Source: RGIG3102 sp045633415 (GTDB lineage Bacteria; Bacillota; Clostridia; Oscillospirales; Ruminococcaceae). Taken from it: DNA of 35,979 bases. The notes beneath the pieces were generated by a model that worked only from the letters and a program-made list of their open reading frames with translations, made no database searches and was not told where the DNA came from. Location: NCBI GenBank assembly GCA_045633415.1, contig JAZQYH010000079.1:1-35979 (forward strand), given 5' to 3'. A program made the translations under genes and the position numbers. Each line of letters begins with the position of its first letter. Within the stretch, counting starts at the first letter, position 1. This document shows positions 9,160-17,911 of this stretch, in pieces.

Positions 9160-9181
9160 AAAGTGACTAAAACGACACTTT
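9160..9181 (-). terminator. Weak terminator after the oxidase-fold gene
   Basis: AAAGTG / CACTTT stem with a 10-nt loop, followed by CTTTTC on the minus strand. It is short and the call is tentative. Confidence 0.45.
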
Positions 9182-9195
9182 TGTATAGTTTATTC

Positions 9196-9657
9196 TTATT
9201 TTCCGTTTTTATATGTCTGTACAGAAATTTCCTGTTTTACAAAGTCGATGTGATAGATGGAACTGTCCCCTGCTTCGTAAAGCCAGTCAACAGCTTTGTG
9301 TGGAGTTACCTTGATGACCACTTCTGTGTCAACAGTTGAATACATTTCATAACTTTCCGGATGGTGCTTTTTCATAAGCTGTGCAAACTTTTCATTTGCG
9401 CTGTCCAGCGGATGACCGCAAAGCTGTGCTACACCTTCTATCTGTGTGGCATTTTTTACCAGTGCGACCTGTGGGTTGTTTAAAAGCTGGCTATATTTAT
9501 CAAACTTTTTATCTGTCTGCATCCAGATGGCACCATCAAACACAAGGCATGTCATTGTGCTTGCCATTGGGTAATCGTTGTGGCAAGTTGCCAGCACCAT
9601 ATAGCAACTTTCACCCAATCTGTCAAAAAACTCTTTTCTCTTTATTTCAAAACTCAT
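9196..9657 (-). CDS. Pyridoxamine 5'-phosphate oxidase-fold flavoprotein
   Basis: A 153-aa cytoplasmic protein of the split-barrel FMN-binding superfamily. It shows the usual features: CYMVLATCHNDYPMASTMTCLVFDGAIWMQTDKK near the N-terminus in shortened form, then the NNPQVALVKN strand and a C-terminal WLYEAGDSSIYHIDF segment. Members bind FMN, F420 or haem and reduce diverse substrates; the specific substrate is not predictable here. The ATG at 9657 is preferred because GAGGTG lies 6 nt upstream, while the longer GTG start at 9666 would overlap that site. It has its own promoter facing the glycerophosphodiesterase gene. Confidence 0.85.
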   Translation of the reverse strand: MSFEIKRKEFFDRLGESCYMVLATCHNDYPMASTMTCLVFDGAIWMQTDKKFDKYSQLLNNPQVALVKNATQIEGVAQLCGHPLDSANEKFAQLMKKHHPESYEMYSTVDTEVVIKVTPHKAVDWLYEAGDSSIYHIDFVKQEISVQTYKNGK

Positions 9658-9685
9658 ATAAGTCACCTCAAAATTTATAAATTAT

Positions 9686-9714
9686 ATTTTAACACTTGAA
9701 AAAAAAGTTGTAAA
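9686..9714 (-). promoter_or_regulatory. Promoter of the oxidase-fold gene
   Basis: TTTACA (9714-9709), 17-nt spacer, TAAAAT (9691-9686) on the minus strand. Its -35 overlaps that of the divergent promoter. Confidence 0.65.
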
Positions 9715-9736
9715 TAGGTGTATTATCATATAAAAT
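9708..9736 (+). promoter_or_regulatory. Promoter of the glycerophosphodiesterase operon
   Basis: TTGTAA (9708-9713), 17-nt spacer, TAAAAT (9731-9736), 36 nt before the start codon at 9773. Confidence 0.65.
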
Positions 9737-9772
9737 ATATATAAGAACTTTTATTTTAAGGAGCGTTTAAAA

Positions 9773-10489
9773 ATGAAAAGAATTATCGGTCATCGTGGCT
9801 GGGCTTCCCAGGCACCTGAAAATACAATCCATGGCTTTAAAATGTGTATGGAAGACGACAGAGTGTGGGCTATTGAATGTGATGTTCACCTGACAAAAGA
9901 CAAAAAAATCGTAGTTGCACACGACCCAAGACTGGGCAGAACATGTAACGGCACAGGCTTTATTGCTGACCATACTTATGAAGAACTGCTGGAATACGAC
10001 TTTGGCGGTTGGTTTGGCGAAGAATTCAAAGACACAAAAATTATGCTGTACTCTGACCTGCTGAAACTTATTGACGGCAAAAAAAGACTAGTTTGCGAAA
10101 TTAAATCTGAATACAGCCTGAACAACGAAATCGTGCCATATATTCTGGAAGAAAGCAAAGGCGTGCCAAAAGATATGCTGTGCTTCAAATCCTTTGACCA
10201 CAGAATTATGAAAAAACTGGCTGATGCTGGCTGTGAATACGACCTTGGTCTGCTGTTTATGGACAAAGCATACGGCATCGTTGAAGAATGCAGAGCATGT
10301 GGCTGTAACTTTATTTCCATGCTGTACTACAACTATGATCAGGAAATCTTTGACGAGCTGAAAGAAGCTGGTATCGACTGCTATGCATGGACAGTTGACA
10401 CTATTGAAAATGCTGACTTTATGTATCAGTTCAAAAACCATGAAGTGGCTATCATCACAAACAAACCACAGCTGTTCTGGGAATACTGA
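9773..10489 (+). CDS. Glycerophosphodiester phosphodiesterase
   Basis: A 238-aa cytoplasmic enzyme releasing glycerol 3-phosphate from deacylated phospholipids. The GDPD signature is complete: HRGWASQAPENT at residues 5-16, ECDVHLTKDKKIVVAHD (catalytic Glu/Asp and His), and CEIKSEY as the third metal-ligand segment. There is no signal peptide, like UgpQ-type enzymes. It starts at an ATG with AAGGAGCG upstream. The stop is followed after a single nucleotide by the next start, so it forms a tightly coupled operon with the S51-like peptidase. Confidence 0.94.
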   Translation: MKRIIGHRGWASQAPENTIHGFKMCMEDDRVWAIECDVHLTKDKKIVVAHDPRLGRTCNGTGFIADHTYEELLEYDFGGWFGEEFKDTKIMLYSDLLKLIDGKKRLVCEIKSEYSLNNEIVPYILEESKGVPKDMLCFKSFDHRIMKKLADAGCEYDLGLLFMDKAYGIVEECRACGCNFISMLYYNYDQEIFDELKEAGIDCYAWTVDTIENADFMYQFKNHEVAIITNKPQLFWEY

Positions 10490-10490
10490 T

Positions 10491-11105
10491 ATGCTGTTTC
10501 TTACTTCCAATGGTCTGACCAGCCCTGCCCTGCAGGATGAATTCAAAAAAGCAATAGCTGATAAAGGCAAACGCTGTGCCATTATCCCTACTGCTATGGA
10601 AAAAGAAAAAGACAAAGAACAATGGCTGGAAGAAACAAAAAACAATCTGTCAGTTTACGGACTGGAATGTGAATTTTTCTGGCTGAGTCAGGACGAAAAC
10701 CAGAAACTGACTGAATATGATGTTGTATATATCTGCGGCGGTAATGTTTTTTATCTTATGCAGGTAATAAAACAATGTTGCGCAGAAGAAGTTTTACGTA
10801 AAGTAGCACAGGAAAAAGTGGTGGTAGGTGTATCTGCAGGCAGTCTTATAATGCAGAAAGACTTAGAGCTTATCCGTGACCTTATTCCAAGAATGAACAA
10901 ACGTGTAAAGCTGAAAGACTTAACGGCGTTGGATATTACCAATAATATTGAGCATTTGCCACATAAAACCCGCTATATAGGCATAATTGATGCTTTTGAA
11001 AAGCGTGTAAAGACTTATGAGCGCAAAGTCGGCCACAAAGTTATCTGTCTGGAAGATGGTCAGGGCATAATTATTGATGGTGAAAGCCATACTGTAATTG
11101 AATAA
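10491..11105 (+). CDS. Peptidase S51 (dipeptidase E-like) family protein
   Basis: A 204-aa protein beginning MLFLTSNGLTSP, as in the S51 family. It contains the YICGGNVFYLMQ loop and the nucleophile elbow GVSAGSLIM with the catalytic Ser. The family includes peptidase E, specific for N-terminal Asp dipeptides, and cyanophycinase; substrate is unassigned here. The start at 10491 gives the family N-terminus; earlier ATGs in this frame lie inside the preceding gene. It is translationally coupled to the glycerophosphodiesterase. Confidence 0.88.
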   Translation: MLFLTSNGLTSPALQDEFKKAIADKGKRCAIIPTAMEKEKDKEQWLEETKNNLSVYGLECEFFWLSQDENQKLTEYDVVYICGGNVFYLMQVIKQCCAEEVLRKVAQEKVVVGVSAGSLIMQKDLELIRDLIPRMNKRVKLKDLTALDITNNIEHLPHKTRYIGIIDAFEKRVKTYERKVGHKVICLEDGQGIIIDGESHTVIE

Positions 11106-11111
11106 AAAAAT

Positions 11112-11140
11112 AAAGAGATTGGTGTTAAACCAATCTCTTT
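11112..11140. terminator. Bidirectional terminator
   Basis: 12-bp stem AAAGAGATTGGT and its complement with a 5-nt loop, A-rich on one side and T-rich on the other. It serves the peptidase operon (+) and the ThrE-like gene (-). Confidence 0.88.
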
Positions 11141-11143
11141 TTA

Positions 11144-12070
11144 TTATACAAATGCTACTTTAAATTCCTGTGATTTTTTAGATGTTATCTTATTCATCAG
11201 TATTGTGCCAGCCATAACACCGATATAAAGCCCTGCTATATTGTAAACAAGTGTAAGTGTGCATGGCAGAATACTTGTAGTATCCAGTGTGAGAATTGCC
11301 ACAAAGAATTTATGTAATGCACCACCAGGGCAACAGCAGTATATTGTCGGTGTAAGTATGATGAGATAACCTGTCTTGTCCTGACGATGTATAATACCTA
11401 CCATTATGCTTGCCATAAATGCGGCAATTACAGAGCCTGTAAAAAGCATACCTTTAAGATTCAAATAATTAAATGGAATAGCACATATAAAGGAAATCGG
11501 GAAAATATACATAAGTCTCTGCAGTTTTATATGGCGTGACAGTGCAAGGAAACAGCACACACAGGCGCTGAAAACTGTATTCTGCATAAATGCTGCTGTG
11601 CTGTCTACAGAGAATGAAACTGTGGCTGAATCAATACCTGTAAGGCTGATTGTTGCCAATATTGCTATTGTAAGACACAGGGATGACATGGAGCCTACAA
11701 AAGCTTTGGTTTTACCTATCTGTGTAGGACCTACAAACACACCATCCATAAACATTGCACCTGATGCAACAGGCAGAAAAACACATTTGATAACTGTTAC
11801 AGCATTTGTGGATGCTGGAAAAATAAATCTGTCTACTGCTACAATAGCTATTGCCGCCGCAAAAACACCAATGCCACGGCACAGATATTCAGGCAGTTTT
11901 ATCTTCTGAAAAAGTATAACCCCTATACCCAGCACAACACCGCATACACCGCAGATAAGCATATCACTAACAGGCAGTAAATTTTTAGCCGCCCAGCAAA
12001 GCGCAAACAGAAAATATATAATCAACAATGTAAAATCACTATATTTTGTTTTATCCATTGAATTCACCAT
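11144..12070 (-). CDS. ThrE/YjjB-like multipass membrane protein (putative exporter)
   Basis: A 308-aa protein with roughly nine to ten hydrophobic segments. The C-terminal half contains ILTPTIYCCCPGGALHKFF, a Pro-Gly loop reminiscent of the threonine/serine exporter family (ThrE/YjjB, DUF3815-like). The two halves look distantly similar, as in fused exporters of this type. Function as an amino acid exporter is inferred. The start is uncertain: the ATG at 12070 has only a weak AGAG upstream, whereas the ATG at 12058 has GGTGA 5 nt before it and would give 304 residues. A consensus promoter lies directly upstream. Confidence 0.7.
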   Translation of the reverse strand: MVNSMDKTKYSDFTLLIIYFLFALCWAAKNLLPVSDMLICGVCGVVLGIGVILFQKIKLPEYLCRGIGVFAAAIAIVAVDRFIFPASTNAVTVIKCVFLPVASGAMFMDGVFVGPTQIGKTKAFVGSMSSLCLTIAILATISLTGIDSATVSFSVDSTAAFMQNTVFSACVCCFLALSRHIKLQRLMYIFPISFICAIPFNYLNLKGMLFTGSVIAAFMASIMVGIIHRQDKTGYLIILTPTIYCCCPGGALHKFFVAILTLDTTSILPCTLTLVYNIAGLYIGVMAGTILMNKITSKKSQEFKVAFV

Positions 12071-12094
12071 TTATAAATAATCTCTTTTAGAAAT

Positions 12095-12123
12095 ATATTA
12101 GTTTATGTATCATTTTTTGTCAA
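12095..12123 (-). promoter_or_regulatory. Promoter of the ThrE-like gene
   Basis: TTGACA (12123-12118), 17-nt spacer, TAATAT (12100-12095), just upstream of the start. Confidence 0.8.
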
Positions 12124-12193
12124 TTAATAAAAAGATAGATTTTGTTTTTGTAATATGGTATGATTTATAAAAATAAGATTTAAGGATTTTAAA

Positions 12194-13129
12194 TTGAAAC
12201 AGATATACATAACAAAAAATGAAAAAAGTCTGTCTGTTTTTTTGCAGGATACATATCCGCTGTTGAAAACAGGCACTCTGAATAAATTTTTAAGAGCAAA
12301 CAAAATAAAGGTAAACGGCAAAAAAGTACCACTTAACTCCCCTTTAAAAAAAGGTGATGTTATAAACCTTTATATAGAAGATTCATATTTTGAAAAGCCA
12401 AATCGGAAAAATGCATTTAAATTTTCCGGTAAAAATCTGGAGATTATTTATGAGGACGACAATCTGCTGGCTGTAAACAAACCTGCAGGTATTCCTGTAA
12501 TCGATGATAACTGGCAGAATTTTGACACACTGGTAAACAGGGTTAAAAACCATTATTTTATAAACAATACCGACTGTTCCCCTGCCCTGTGCCACCGCCT
12601 TGACACAGGTACCAGCGGTGTTGTCCTGCTGGCTAAAAACCCAGAGTTTCTTGAATTTATGCTGGAAGTATTCAAAGACAAGGAACTTGAAAAAGAATAC
12701 ATCTGTGTTGTCAAAGGTATTCCAAAGCAGAAAAATGCTACACACAATGCATTCTTGACAAAAAATGCCAAAGATGCCTATGTAACTGTAACACCAAAAG
12801 CTAAAAACAACTCTTCAAAACCAATCACCACACAGGTATCTCTGTTAGAAAGTTATGGTGATTATTCCCTTTTGAAAGTGGGGCTTATCACAGGCAGAAC
12901 ACACCAGATACGTGCACATCTTTCCTATCTGGAAATGCCTATTCTGGGTGACAGCCGATATGGTATAAACACGCTGAACAGACAGCTGAAAATGAAATAT
13001 CAGGCACTGTGCAGCAGAAAAATAAAATTTGGAACTATCACAGACAACAGATATTCCTATCTTTCAGGTAAGGAAATTATCTGCCCAGACCCTTGGTTTG
13101 TGGATAGTTTTTATAAAAGAGAGTTTTAA
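12194..13129 (+). CDS. RluA-family pseudouridine synthase with S4 domain
   Basis: A 311-aa enzyme that isomerises uridine to pseudouridine in rRNA or tRNA. The N-terminal S4 RNA-binding domain (LLKTGTLNKFLRANKIKVNGKKV region) is followed by the synthase core with NKPAGIPVID and the catalytic HRLDTGTSG motif, then RTHQIRAHL. The start is a TTG at 12194 with AAGGA 8 nt upstream. Its RNA target (RluC/RluD-type sites or others) cannot be read from sequence. The gene is monocistronic and ends at a terminator shared with the convergent PBP gene. Confidence 0.92.
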   Translation: MKQIYITKNEKSLSVFLQDTYPLLKTGTLNKFLRANKIKVNGKKVPLNSPLKKGDVINLYIEDSYFEKPNRKNAFKFSGKNLEIIYEDDNLLAVNKPAGIPVIDDNWQNFDTLVNRVKNHYFINNTDCSPALCHRLDTGTSGVVLLAKNPEFLEFMLEVFKDKELEKEYICVVKGIPKQKNATHNAFLTKNAKDAYVTVTPKAKNNSSKPITTQVSLLESYGDYSLLKVGLITGRTHQIRAHLSYLEMPILGDSRYGINTLNRQLKMKYQALCSRKIKFGTITDNRYSYLSGKEIICPDPWFVDSFYKREF

Positions 13130-13140
13130 TTGCACATAAA

Positions 13141-13168
13141 AACACCCGAGGCTTTCCCTCGGGTGTTT
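13141..13168. terminator. Bidirectional terminator
   Basis: AACACCCGAG / CTCGGGTGTT stem with an 8-nt loop between the convergent pseudouridine synthase and class A PBP genes. Confidence 0.88.
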
Positions 13169-13176
13169 AATTTTCA

Positions 13177-15354
13177 TTAATGAGCCTGACAAACTGTTAC
13201 AAAGTTGTTATCGATTGTAGACTTTTTGTAGTAGCCTGGTTTCTGGTCTGGACAGTTTGCATTAGCAATATTGCCTGTGATTGGACAGTAGTTGTAAACT
13301 ACTACATCCTTGGAAACCGGGAATGATTTTTTCTCAAGGTTAGCCTGCGCAATGTTCATTACATTTCTCCACGCTGTTGTAGGTGGATGTGTTGTGTAGT
13401 TAACACTGAGTTCTGCAGGGTGGTCGTAGCCCCACCATGTGGCTGTTGAGTAATATGGTGTTACACCGATAAACCAGTGGTCTTTGTTGTCAGATGTTGT
13501 ACCAGTTTTACCAACTGCATCAAGACGCTTTGGAGCAAGACCTGCACCTGTACCATATTCAAGAACTGTTTTCAGGGCACGGTTCATAATGTATGCTGTT
13601 TCTTCAGACAGAGCCTGAACAGATGTAACTTTAGTTTCCAGAATAACTTCACCGGATGAATCTTCAACTGTTGTGTAGCAGTATGGTTCGATATATTTAC
13701 CGCCGTTACCGAAGATGGCATATGCTGCTGCCATTTCCAGTGGGGAAACACCTTTTGTCATGGAACCAAGTGCCAGAGGACCAAGGTCGATGTCGTTTTC
13801 AGACAGTGAAGTGATGCCTACTGAGTTTGTAAGGAAGTCGTAAGAAGCATCTACACCCAGCATCATAAGTGTTCTAACTGCGATTGTGTTAAGTGATTTT
13901 GCAATAGCTGTAACAACAGGAATCTGTGTAAGTGAGAAAGTACGGCTGTAGTTCTGTGGCCATTCCCTCATTTCGCCTTTGTTTTTGTCATCTTCGATTT
14001 CTTTTACAAAGTCGTCAAACAGAGCTGATGAATAGTGGATATAGTCATATTCCAGAGCTGGAGCATAAGCGCCGATAGGTTTCATTGTGGAACCTGTCTG
14101 ACGGAGAGAGTCAATAGCACGGTTGAGAACACGGTCTTCAGTTTTTTCACCCAGACCACCTACTACTGCAACAATAGCACCTTTGTAGTCAACTGATACC
14201 ATAGCTGCCTGTGGTGTCTGTGTTACTTTTTCACCATTTACTGTATATGTGTGTTCTTTGATTGGGAAAAGTCTCTTGCCGTTTGCATCTGGCTCATTGA
14301 GCATTACCTGTTCCATAGCAGACTGTACTGTAGGGTTTACAGTAGCATAGATTTTAAGACCATGGTTCTGGAGCATGTTGGAAGCTTCACTTCTTGTTTT
14401 GCCCAGCTGTTCCATCAAATCTTCTGTAACCTTGTCGATAACCATATCAGTGAAGTAGCTGTTTACAAAGGATTTGGAACGGATTTCCTGGTTGAGTACC
14501 AGTTCTTCTTCCAGGGCTGCTTCATAATCTTCTGTGCTGATTTTACCCTGCTGGTGCATAAAGTAAAGAATGTCGTTTCTTCTATCTATGTTGTTTTCAG
14601 GGTAACTGTATGGGTTGTAAACCGACGGGTTCTTGGTGATACCTGCAATAGATGCCGCCTCGGCAATGGTCAGCTCGCTGACATCTTTACCAAAGTAGTT
14701 GTTGGCACCGGCCTGTACACCTGCCCAGTTATGTGAAAGACGGAGTGTGTTCAGATATGCTTCCAGAATTTCGTCTTTTGTATACTGTTTTTCCAGAGCA
14801 AAAGCACGATAAATTTCACGCAGTTTTCTGAATGCGCCTGCTATACCACTACCAGCATCGTCAGTTGTAAGGTTTTTTACAAGCTGCTGTGTGATTGTAG
14901 AAGCACCACGCTTTGTAGAGAACAGTTTGATAGGTGTGTACTCGTTAATCATAGCTGCAACAGTACCCACAATATCTACACCGTTATGCTCGTAGAAGTC
15001 TTTATCTTCAACAGCGATATATGCGTCGATAACATGCTGTGGAATATCTTCAAGGTCTACCCATATACGGTTTTCACTGCCGTCTATACGTTGGTATTCT
15101 TCGTATTCACCTGTTTCAGCATCTTGATAGTAAATAATACTTGTCAGTGACAGCTGCAGGTTTGTAAGGTTCAATTCTTCACCGTCGCCAGCTGTTACGT
15201 CTACCAGATATGATGTCAGTGCCACCAGCACCACACCGCCTACCATAACACCAAGACATACAAGGTATGCAAATACAACCGCCAGTTTTTTCCAGATGGA
15301 ACCCTTTTCACCTTTTGTTTTTTTAGGGCTTTTAGCAGCTTTTTCTGTTTTCAT
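13177..15354 (-). CDS. Class A penicillin-binding protein (PBP1A-like)
   Basis: A bifunctional peptidoglycan glycosyltransferase/transpeptidase, 725 aa from the ATG at 15354. A Lys-rich cytoplasmic tail and one membrane helix (about residues 23-50) precede the glycosyltransferase domain (AVEDKDFYEHNGVD, KRGASTITQQLVKNL) and the transpeptidase domain (RQTGSTMKPIG with the active Ser, AKSLN, GKTGTTS). All key motifs are intact. The ATG at 15354 has no Shine-Dalgarno; an excellent AGGAGG sits about 105 nt upstream and the frame stays open to it, so the protein may really start at a non-AUG codon near 15453 (see findings). The gene is probably the main PBP1-type enzyme of the cell. Confidence 0.93.
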   Translation of the reverse strand: MKTEKAAKSPKKTKGEKGSIWKKLAVVFAYLVCLGVMVGGVVLVALTSYLVDVTAGDGEELNLTNLQLSLTSIIYYQDAETGEYEEYQRIDGSENRIWVDLEDIPQHVIDAYIAVEDKDFYEHNGVDIVGTVAAMINEYTPIKLFSTKRGASTITQQLVKNLTTDDAGSGIAGAFRKLREIYRAFALEKQYTKDEILEAYLNTLRLSHNWAGVQAGANNYFGKDVSELTIAEAASIAGITKNPSVYNPYSYPENNIDRRNDILYFMHQQGKISTEDYEAALEEELVLNQEIRSKSFVNSYFTDMVIDKVTEDLMEQLGKTRSEASNMLQNHGLKIYATVNPTVQSAMEQVMLNEPDANGKRLFPIKEHTYTVNGEKVTQTPQAAMVSVDYKGAIVAVVGGLGEKTEDRVLNRAIDSLRQTGSTMKPIGAYAPALEYDYIHYSSALFDDFVKEIEDDKNKGEMREWPQNYSRTFSLTQIPVVTAIAKSLNTIAVRTLMMLGVDASYDFLTNSVGITSLSENDIDLGPLALGSMTKGVSPLEMAAAYAIFGNGGKYIEPYCYTTVEDSSGEVILETKVTSVQALSEETAYIMNRALKTVLEYGTGAGLAPKRLDAVGKTGTTSDNKDHWFIGVTPYYSTATWWGYDHPAELSVNYTTHPPTTAWRNVMNIAQANLEKKSFPVSKDVVVYNYCPITGNIANANCPDQKPGYYKKSTIDNNFVTVCQAH

Positions 15355-15542
15355 TTCTGCTTCCTTTTTGGAAGAAGTAAATTTTTTCTTTGTTTCAACT
15401 TTTTTGCCAGCTGATTTTTCTGCGCCGGCAGAGGATTTATCATAAATTTTGATATTAATCCCTCCTGTTCATTATTGTAAATCTACAATGATTTAATCTC
15501 TATAAATCTGGCTATACTCTGTAAAAAAAGAGGTGCAGATTT

Positions 15543-15842
15543 ATGAAAAAACTGATATTGGGTTTATGTACAATATTTTGTACAACTTTGATTTGCATAA
15601 GCATATTACAGATGAAAAATACCCCCGCACAGCCAATCTCACAGCCTGCTGAAATTGCATACATTGTGAAAGAATATGGTGGCAAGCTTGCTGTGTTTAC
15701 ACAGGACGAGCCACAGCCCATAGCCGTGTACGAAGTATATGTCCATCTTCTGCCTGAAAATGATATAGAAATACTGCGAAAAGGTATACCCGTGGATAAC
15801 GATTATACCCTGCTGAAAACTCTTGAAAACTATGGGCTGTAA
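15543..15842 (+). CDS. Small exported protein with BofC C-terminal-like domain
   Basis: A 99-aa protein with an N-terminal membrane or signal segment (about residues 3-22) and a short extracytoplasmic domain. The sequence YIVKEYGGKLAVF ... VYEVYVHLLPENDIEILRKGI ... TLLKTLENYG follows the pattern of the BofC C-terminal domain. In Bacillus BofC acts in the forespore-mother cell intermembrane space to restrain pro-sigma-K processing through SpoIVB; whether this short protein does so is unknown. GAGGTG lies 7 nt before the ATG. The pro-sigma-K gene about 9 kb away makes the link worth noting. It diverges from the class A PBP gene. Confidence 0.75.
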   Translation: MKKLILGLCTIFCTTLICISILQMKNTPAQPISQPAEIAYIVKEYGGKLAVFTQDEPQPIAVYEVYVHLLPENDIEILRKGIPVDNDYTLLKTLENYGL

Positions 15843-15939
15843 AATGCACATAGTTACTCATTTTCATGCTTATACAAATAACATTATACTTTTTTCGATA
15901 TAAAATTTCAACCATTAAATGATAACAAAATTGTCACAG

Positions 15940-15987
15940 ATACAGAGATGTATACATCTGTATTGCTATAAAGATAAATTTTTATCT
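15940..15987. promoter_or_regulatory. Two palindromes upstream of the HAD-IIIC/ACP operon
   Basis: A near-perfect palindrome at 15940-15963, centred on GATGTATACATC with outer arms ATACA/TGTAT and a 2-nt bulge, is followed by AGATAAATTTTTATCT at 15972-15987. Both sit 65-140 nt before the promoter and could be operators. No regulator gene is adjacent. Confidence 0.45.
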
Positions 15988-16051
15988 ATATTGACTATAT
16001 ATTGATACTTTTATTAATGAATAGTTTTACAGGTTGGATAGTGTATAAATC

Positions 16052-16080
16052 TTGCTGTTTTTAAAGTTATGTGCTATAAT
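16052..16080 (+). promoter_or_regulatory. Extended -10 promoter of the HAD-IIIC/ACP operon
   Basis: TTGCTG (16052-16057), 17-nt spacer ending in TGC, TATAAT (16075-16080). The weak -35 is offset by the extended -10 TGCTATAAT. Confidence 0.8.
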
Positions 16081-16117
16081 ACAATAGATAATGTAATACT
16101 GTAAAGGAGTGTATAAT

Positions 16118-17899
16118 ATGTCAGTTTTAGATTACCCTTTTGACTCTGCTTTTATCCTTCAGAAGAAAAAAAGCATTAAAAAAGAACTTCTCGCTAAAGA
16201 TAAATTCATCGAAAAGAAAGTTGCTGTTATGAGCGGCTCTACAATCGGTGAAATCAAAAATATACTTGAACTTTTCCTGCTGAACTATGGCATCAAACCA
16301 GAATTCAAAGTTGGTGGTTACAACCGCTATTTTGAAGAACTGATGTTTGACGATGGCAGCCTGAAAGAATTTGCACCTGATTTTATCTATGTGCATACAA
16401 CAAACAAAAACCTGGAAAATCTGCCTGTTCCACAGGACAGCCCGGAAGATGTACAGGCTAAACTGGAAAAAGAATTTACAAAATATAAAACAGTTGTAGA
16501 AAAAGCACTGTCTTATGGAGCAGTTGTTATTGTAAACAACTTTGAAATGCCATTCTATCGTATGTACGGCAACAAAGATGCAGTAGCTGTTCAGGGTGTG
16601 GTAAACTACACAACAAAACTGAACATGATGATTGCAGATTACATAGCTGGCAAAGATAACGTATATCTGAACGATATCAACTACTTATCTTCCCTTGTTG
16701 GTCTTGATAACTGGCACAACCTTGAAAACTGGTATCTGTACAAATATGCAATGTCTGTTGACCAGATTCCACAGCTGGCATTCTCTATCGCAAAAATCAT
16801 CAAATCCGCACTGGGTAAAAACAAGAAGAGCGTTGTGCTCGACCTTGACAACACACTGTGGGGCGGTATCATCGGTGATGACGGCGTAGAAGGTATTGCA
16901 ATCGGTAACGAACAGCCTGCAGGTATGAGCTATACAGAATTCCAGAGCTATCTGAAAAAACTGACTGGCCTTGGTATCATGCTGAATGTTTGTTCCAAAA
17001 ACGAAGAAGCTATCGCTAAACAGGGCTTTACTGACAGAAAAGAAGCACCACTTTCTGTGGATGACTTTATCTGCTTCAAAGCTAACTGGGAACCAAAATC
17101 CATCAATATTGCAAACATTGCAAAAGAAATCAACATCGGTGAAGACAGCCTTGTATTTATTGATGACAACCCTGCTGAAAGAGAAATTGTACGTCAGTCC
17201 CTGCCTACAGTAACTGTACCTGAAGTAAAATCTCCAGAAGATTACATCAAAGCTATCGACAGAGCAGGCTTCTTTGAAATCACATCCTTTACAAAGGACG
17301 ATGCAAAGAGAAACGAAATGTACAAACAGAATGCACAGCGTGCAGCTGCTGAAAGCAGTTTTACAGATTACACAGACTATCTGCTGAGCCTGAACATGAC
17401 TGGTGAAATCGGAGCATTCAGTACAGCACACTGTGAAAGAATTACACAGCTGATTAACAAAACAAACCAGTTTAACTTTACAACACGTCGCTATGCACAG
17501 AGCGAAGTTGAAACAATTATCGAAGACAAACAGAACTACATTTCCGCTTATGCAAAACTTGTAGACAAATTTGGTGATAACGGTATCACAGCCTGCTTCA
17601 TCGCTTCTGTTGAAGGTACAAACGCAAACATCGACCTGTGGGTAATGAGCTGTCGTGTATTCAAACGTCACTTTGAATATGCTATGCTGGACTATGTGGT
17701 AGCTAAATGTAAAGAAATGGGTGTAAAAACAATTACAGCCAGCTGGCTGAGAACAGCTAAAAACGTAATTATCAAAGACTTCTATGAATCTGTAGGCTTT
17801 GAAGTAACTCTTGACAGTGAAGATGAAAAGAGATATATTCTTAATATTCCTGAAGATTACGAAGTTAAGAACAAAGTTATTGATATGGAAATTGTATAA
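16118..17899 (+). CDS. HAD-IIIC family phosphatase, FkbH-like
   Basis: A 593-aa protein of the FkbH-like HAD-IIIC family. In polyketide systems FkbH dephosphorylates 1,3-bisphosphoglycerate and loads the glyceryl unit onto an acyl carrier protein. An SGNH-like N-terminal region (VAVMSGSTIGEI, residues 35-46) precedes the HAD core with nucleophile motif LDLDNTLWGG (Asp242, Asp244), VCSKN (291-295) and FIDDNPAERE (348-355 region). A C-terminal GNAT-like domain (about 390-590) contains KTNQFNFTTRRY and MSCRVFKRHFE, as typical FkbH-like proteins do. The ATG at 16118 has AAAGGAG 8 nt upstream; a longer GTG start overlaps that site. The dedicated carrier protein gene begins 12 nt downstream. Confidence 0.9.
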   Translation: MSVLDYPFDSAFILQKKKSIKKELLAKDKFIEKKVAVMSGSTIGEIKNILELFLLNYGIKPEFKVGGYNRYFEELMFDDGSLKEFAPDFIYVHTTNKNLENLPVPQDSPEDVQAKLEKEFTKYKTVVEKALSYGAVVIVNNFEMPFYRMYGNKDAVAVQGVVNYTTKLNMMIADYIAGKDNVYLNDINYLSSLVGLDNWHNLENWYLYKYAMSVDQIPQLAFSIAKIIKSALGKNKKSVVLDLDNTLWGGIIGDDGVEGIAIGNEQPAGMSYTEFQSYLKKLTGLGIMLNVCSKNEEAIAKQGFTDRKEAPLSVDDFICFKANWEPKSINIANIAKEINIGEDSLVFIDDNPAEREIVRQSLPTVTVPEVKSPEDYIKAIDRAGFFEITSFTKDDAKRNEMYKQNAQRAAAESSFTDYTDYLLSLNMTGEIGAFSTAHCERITQLINKTNQFNFTTRRYAQSEVETIIEDKQNYISAYAKLVDKFGDNGITACFIASVEGTNANIDLWVMSCRVFKRHFEYAMLDYVVAKCKEMGVKTITASWLRTAKNVIIKDFYESVGFEVTLDSEDEKRYILNIPEDYEVKNKVIDMEIV

Positions 17900-17911
17900 G
17901 GAGATAAAACT

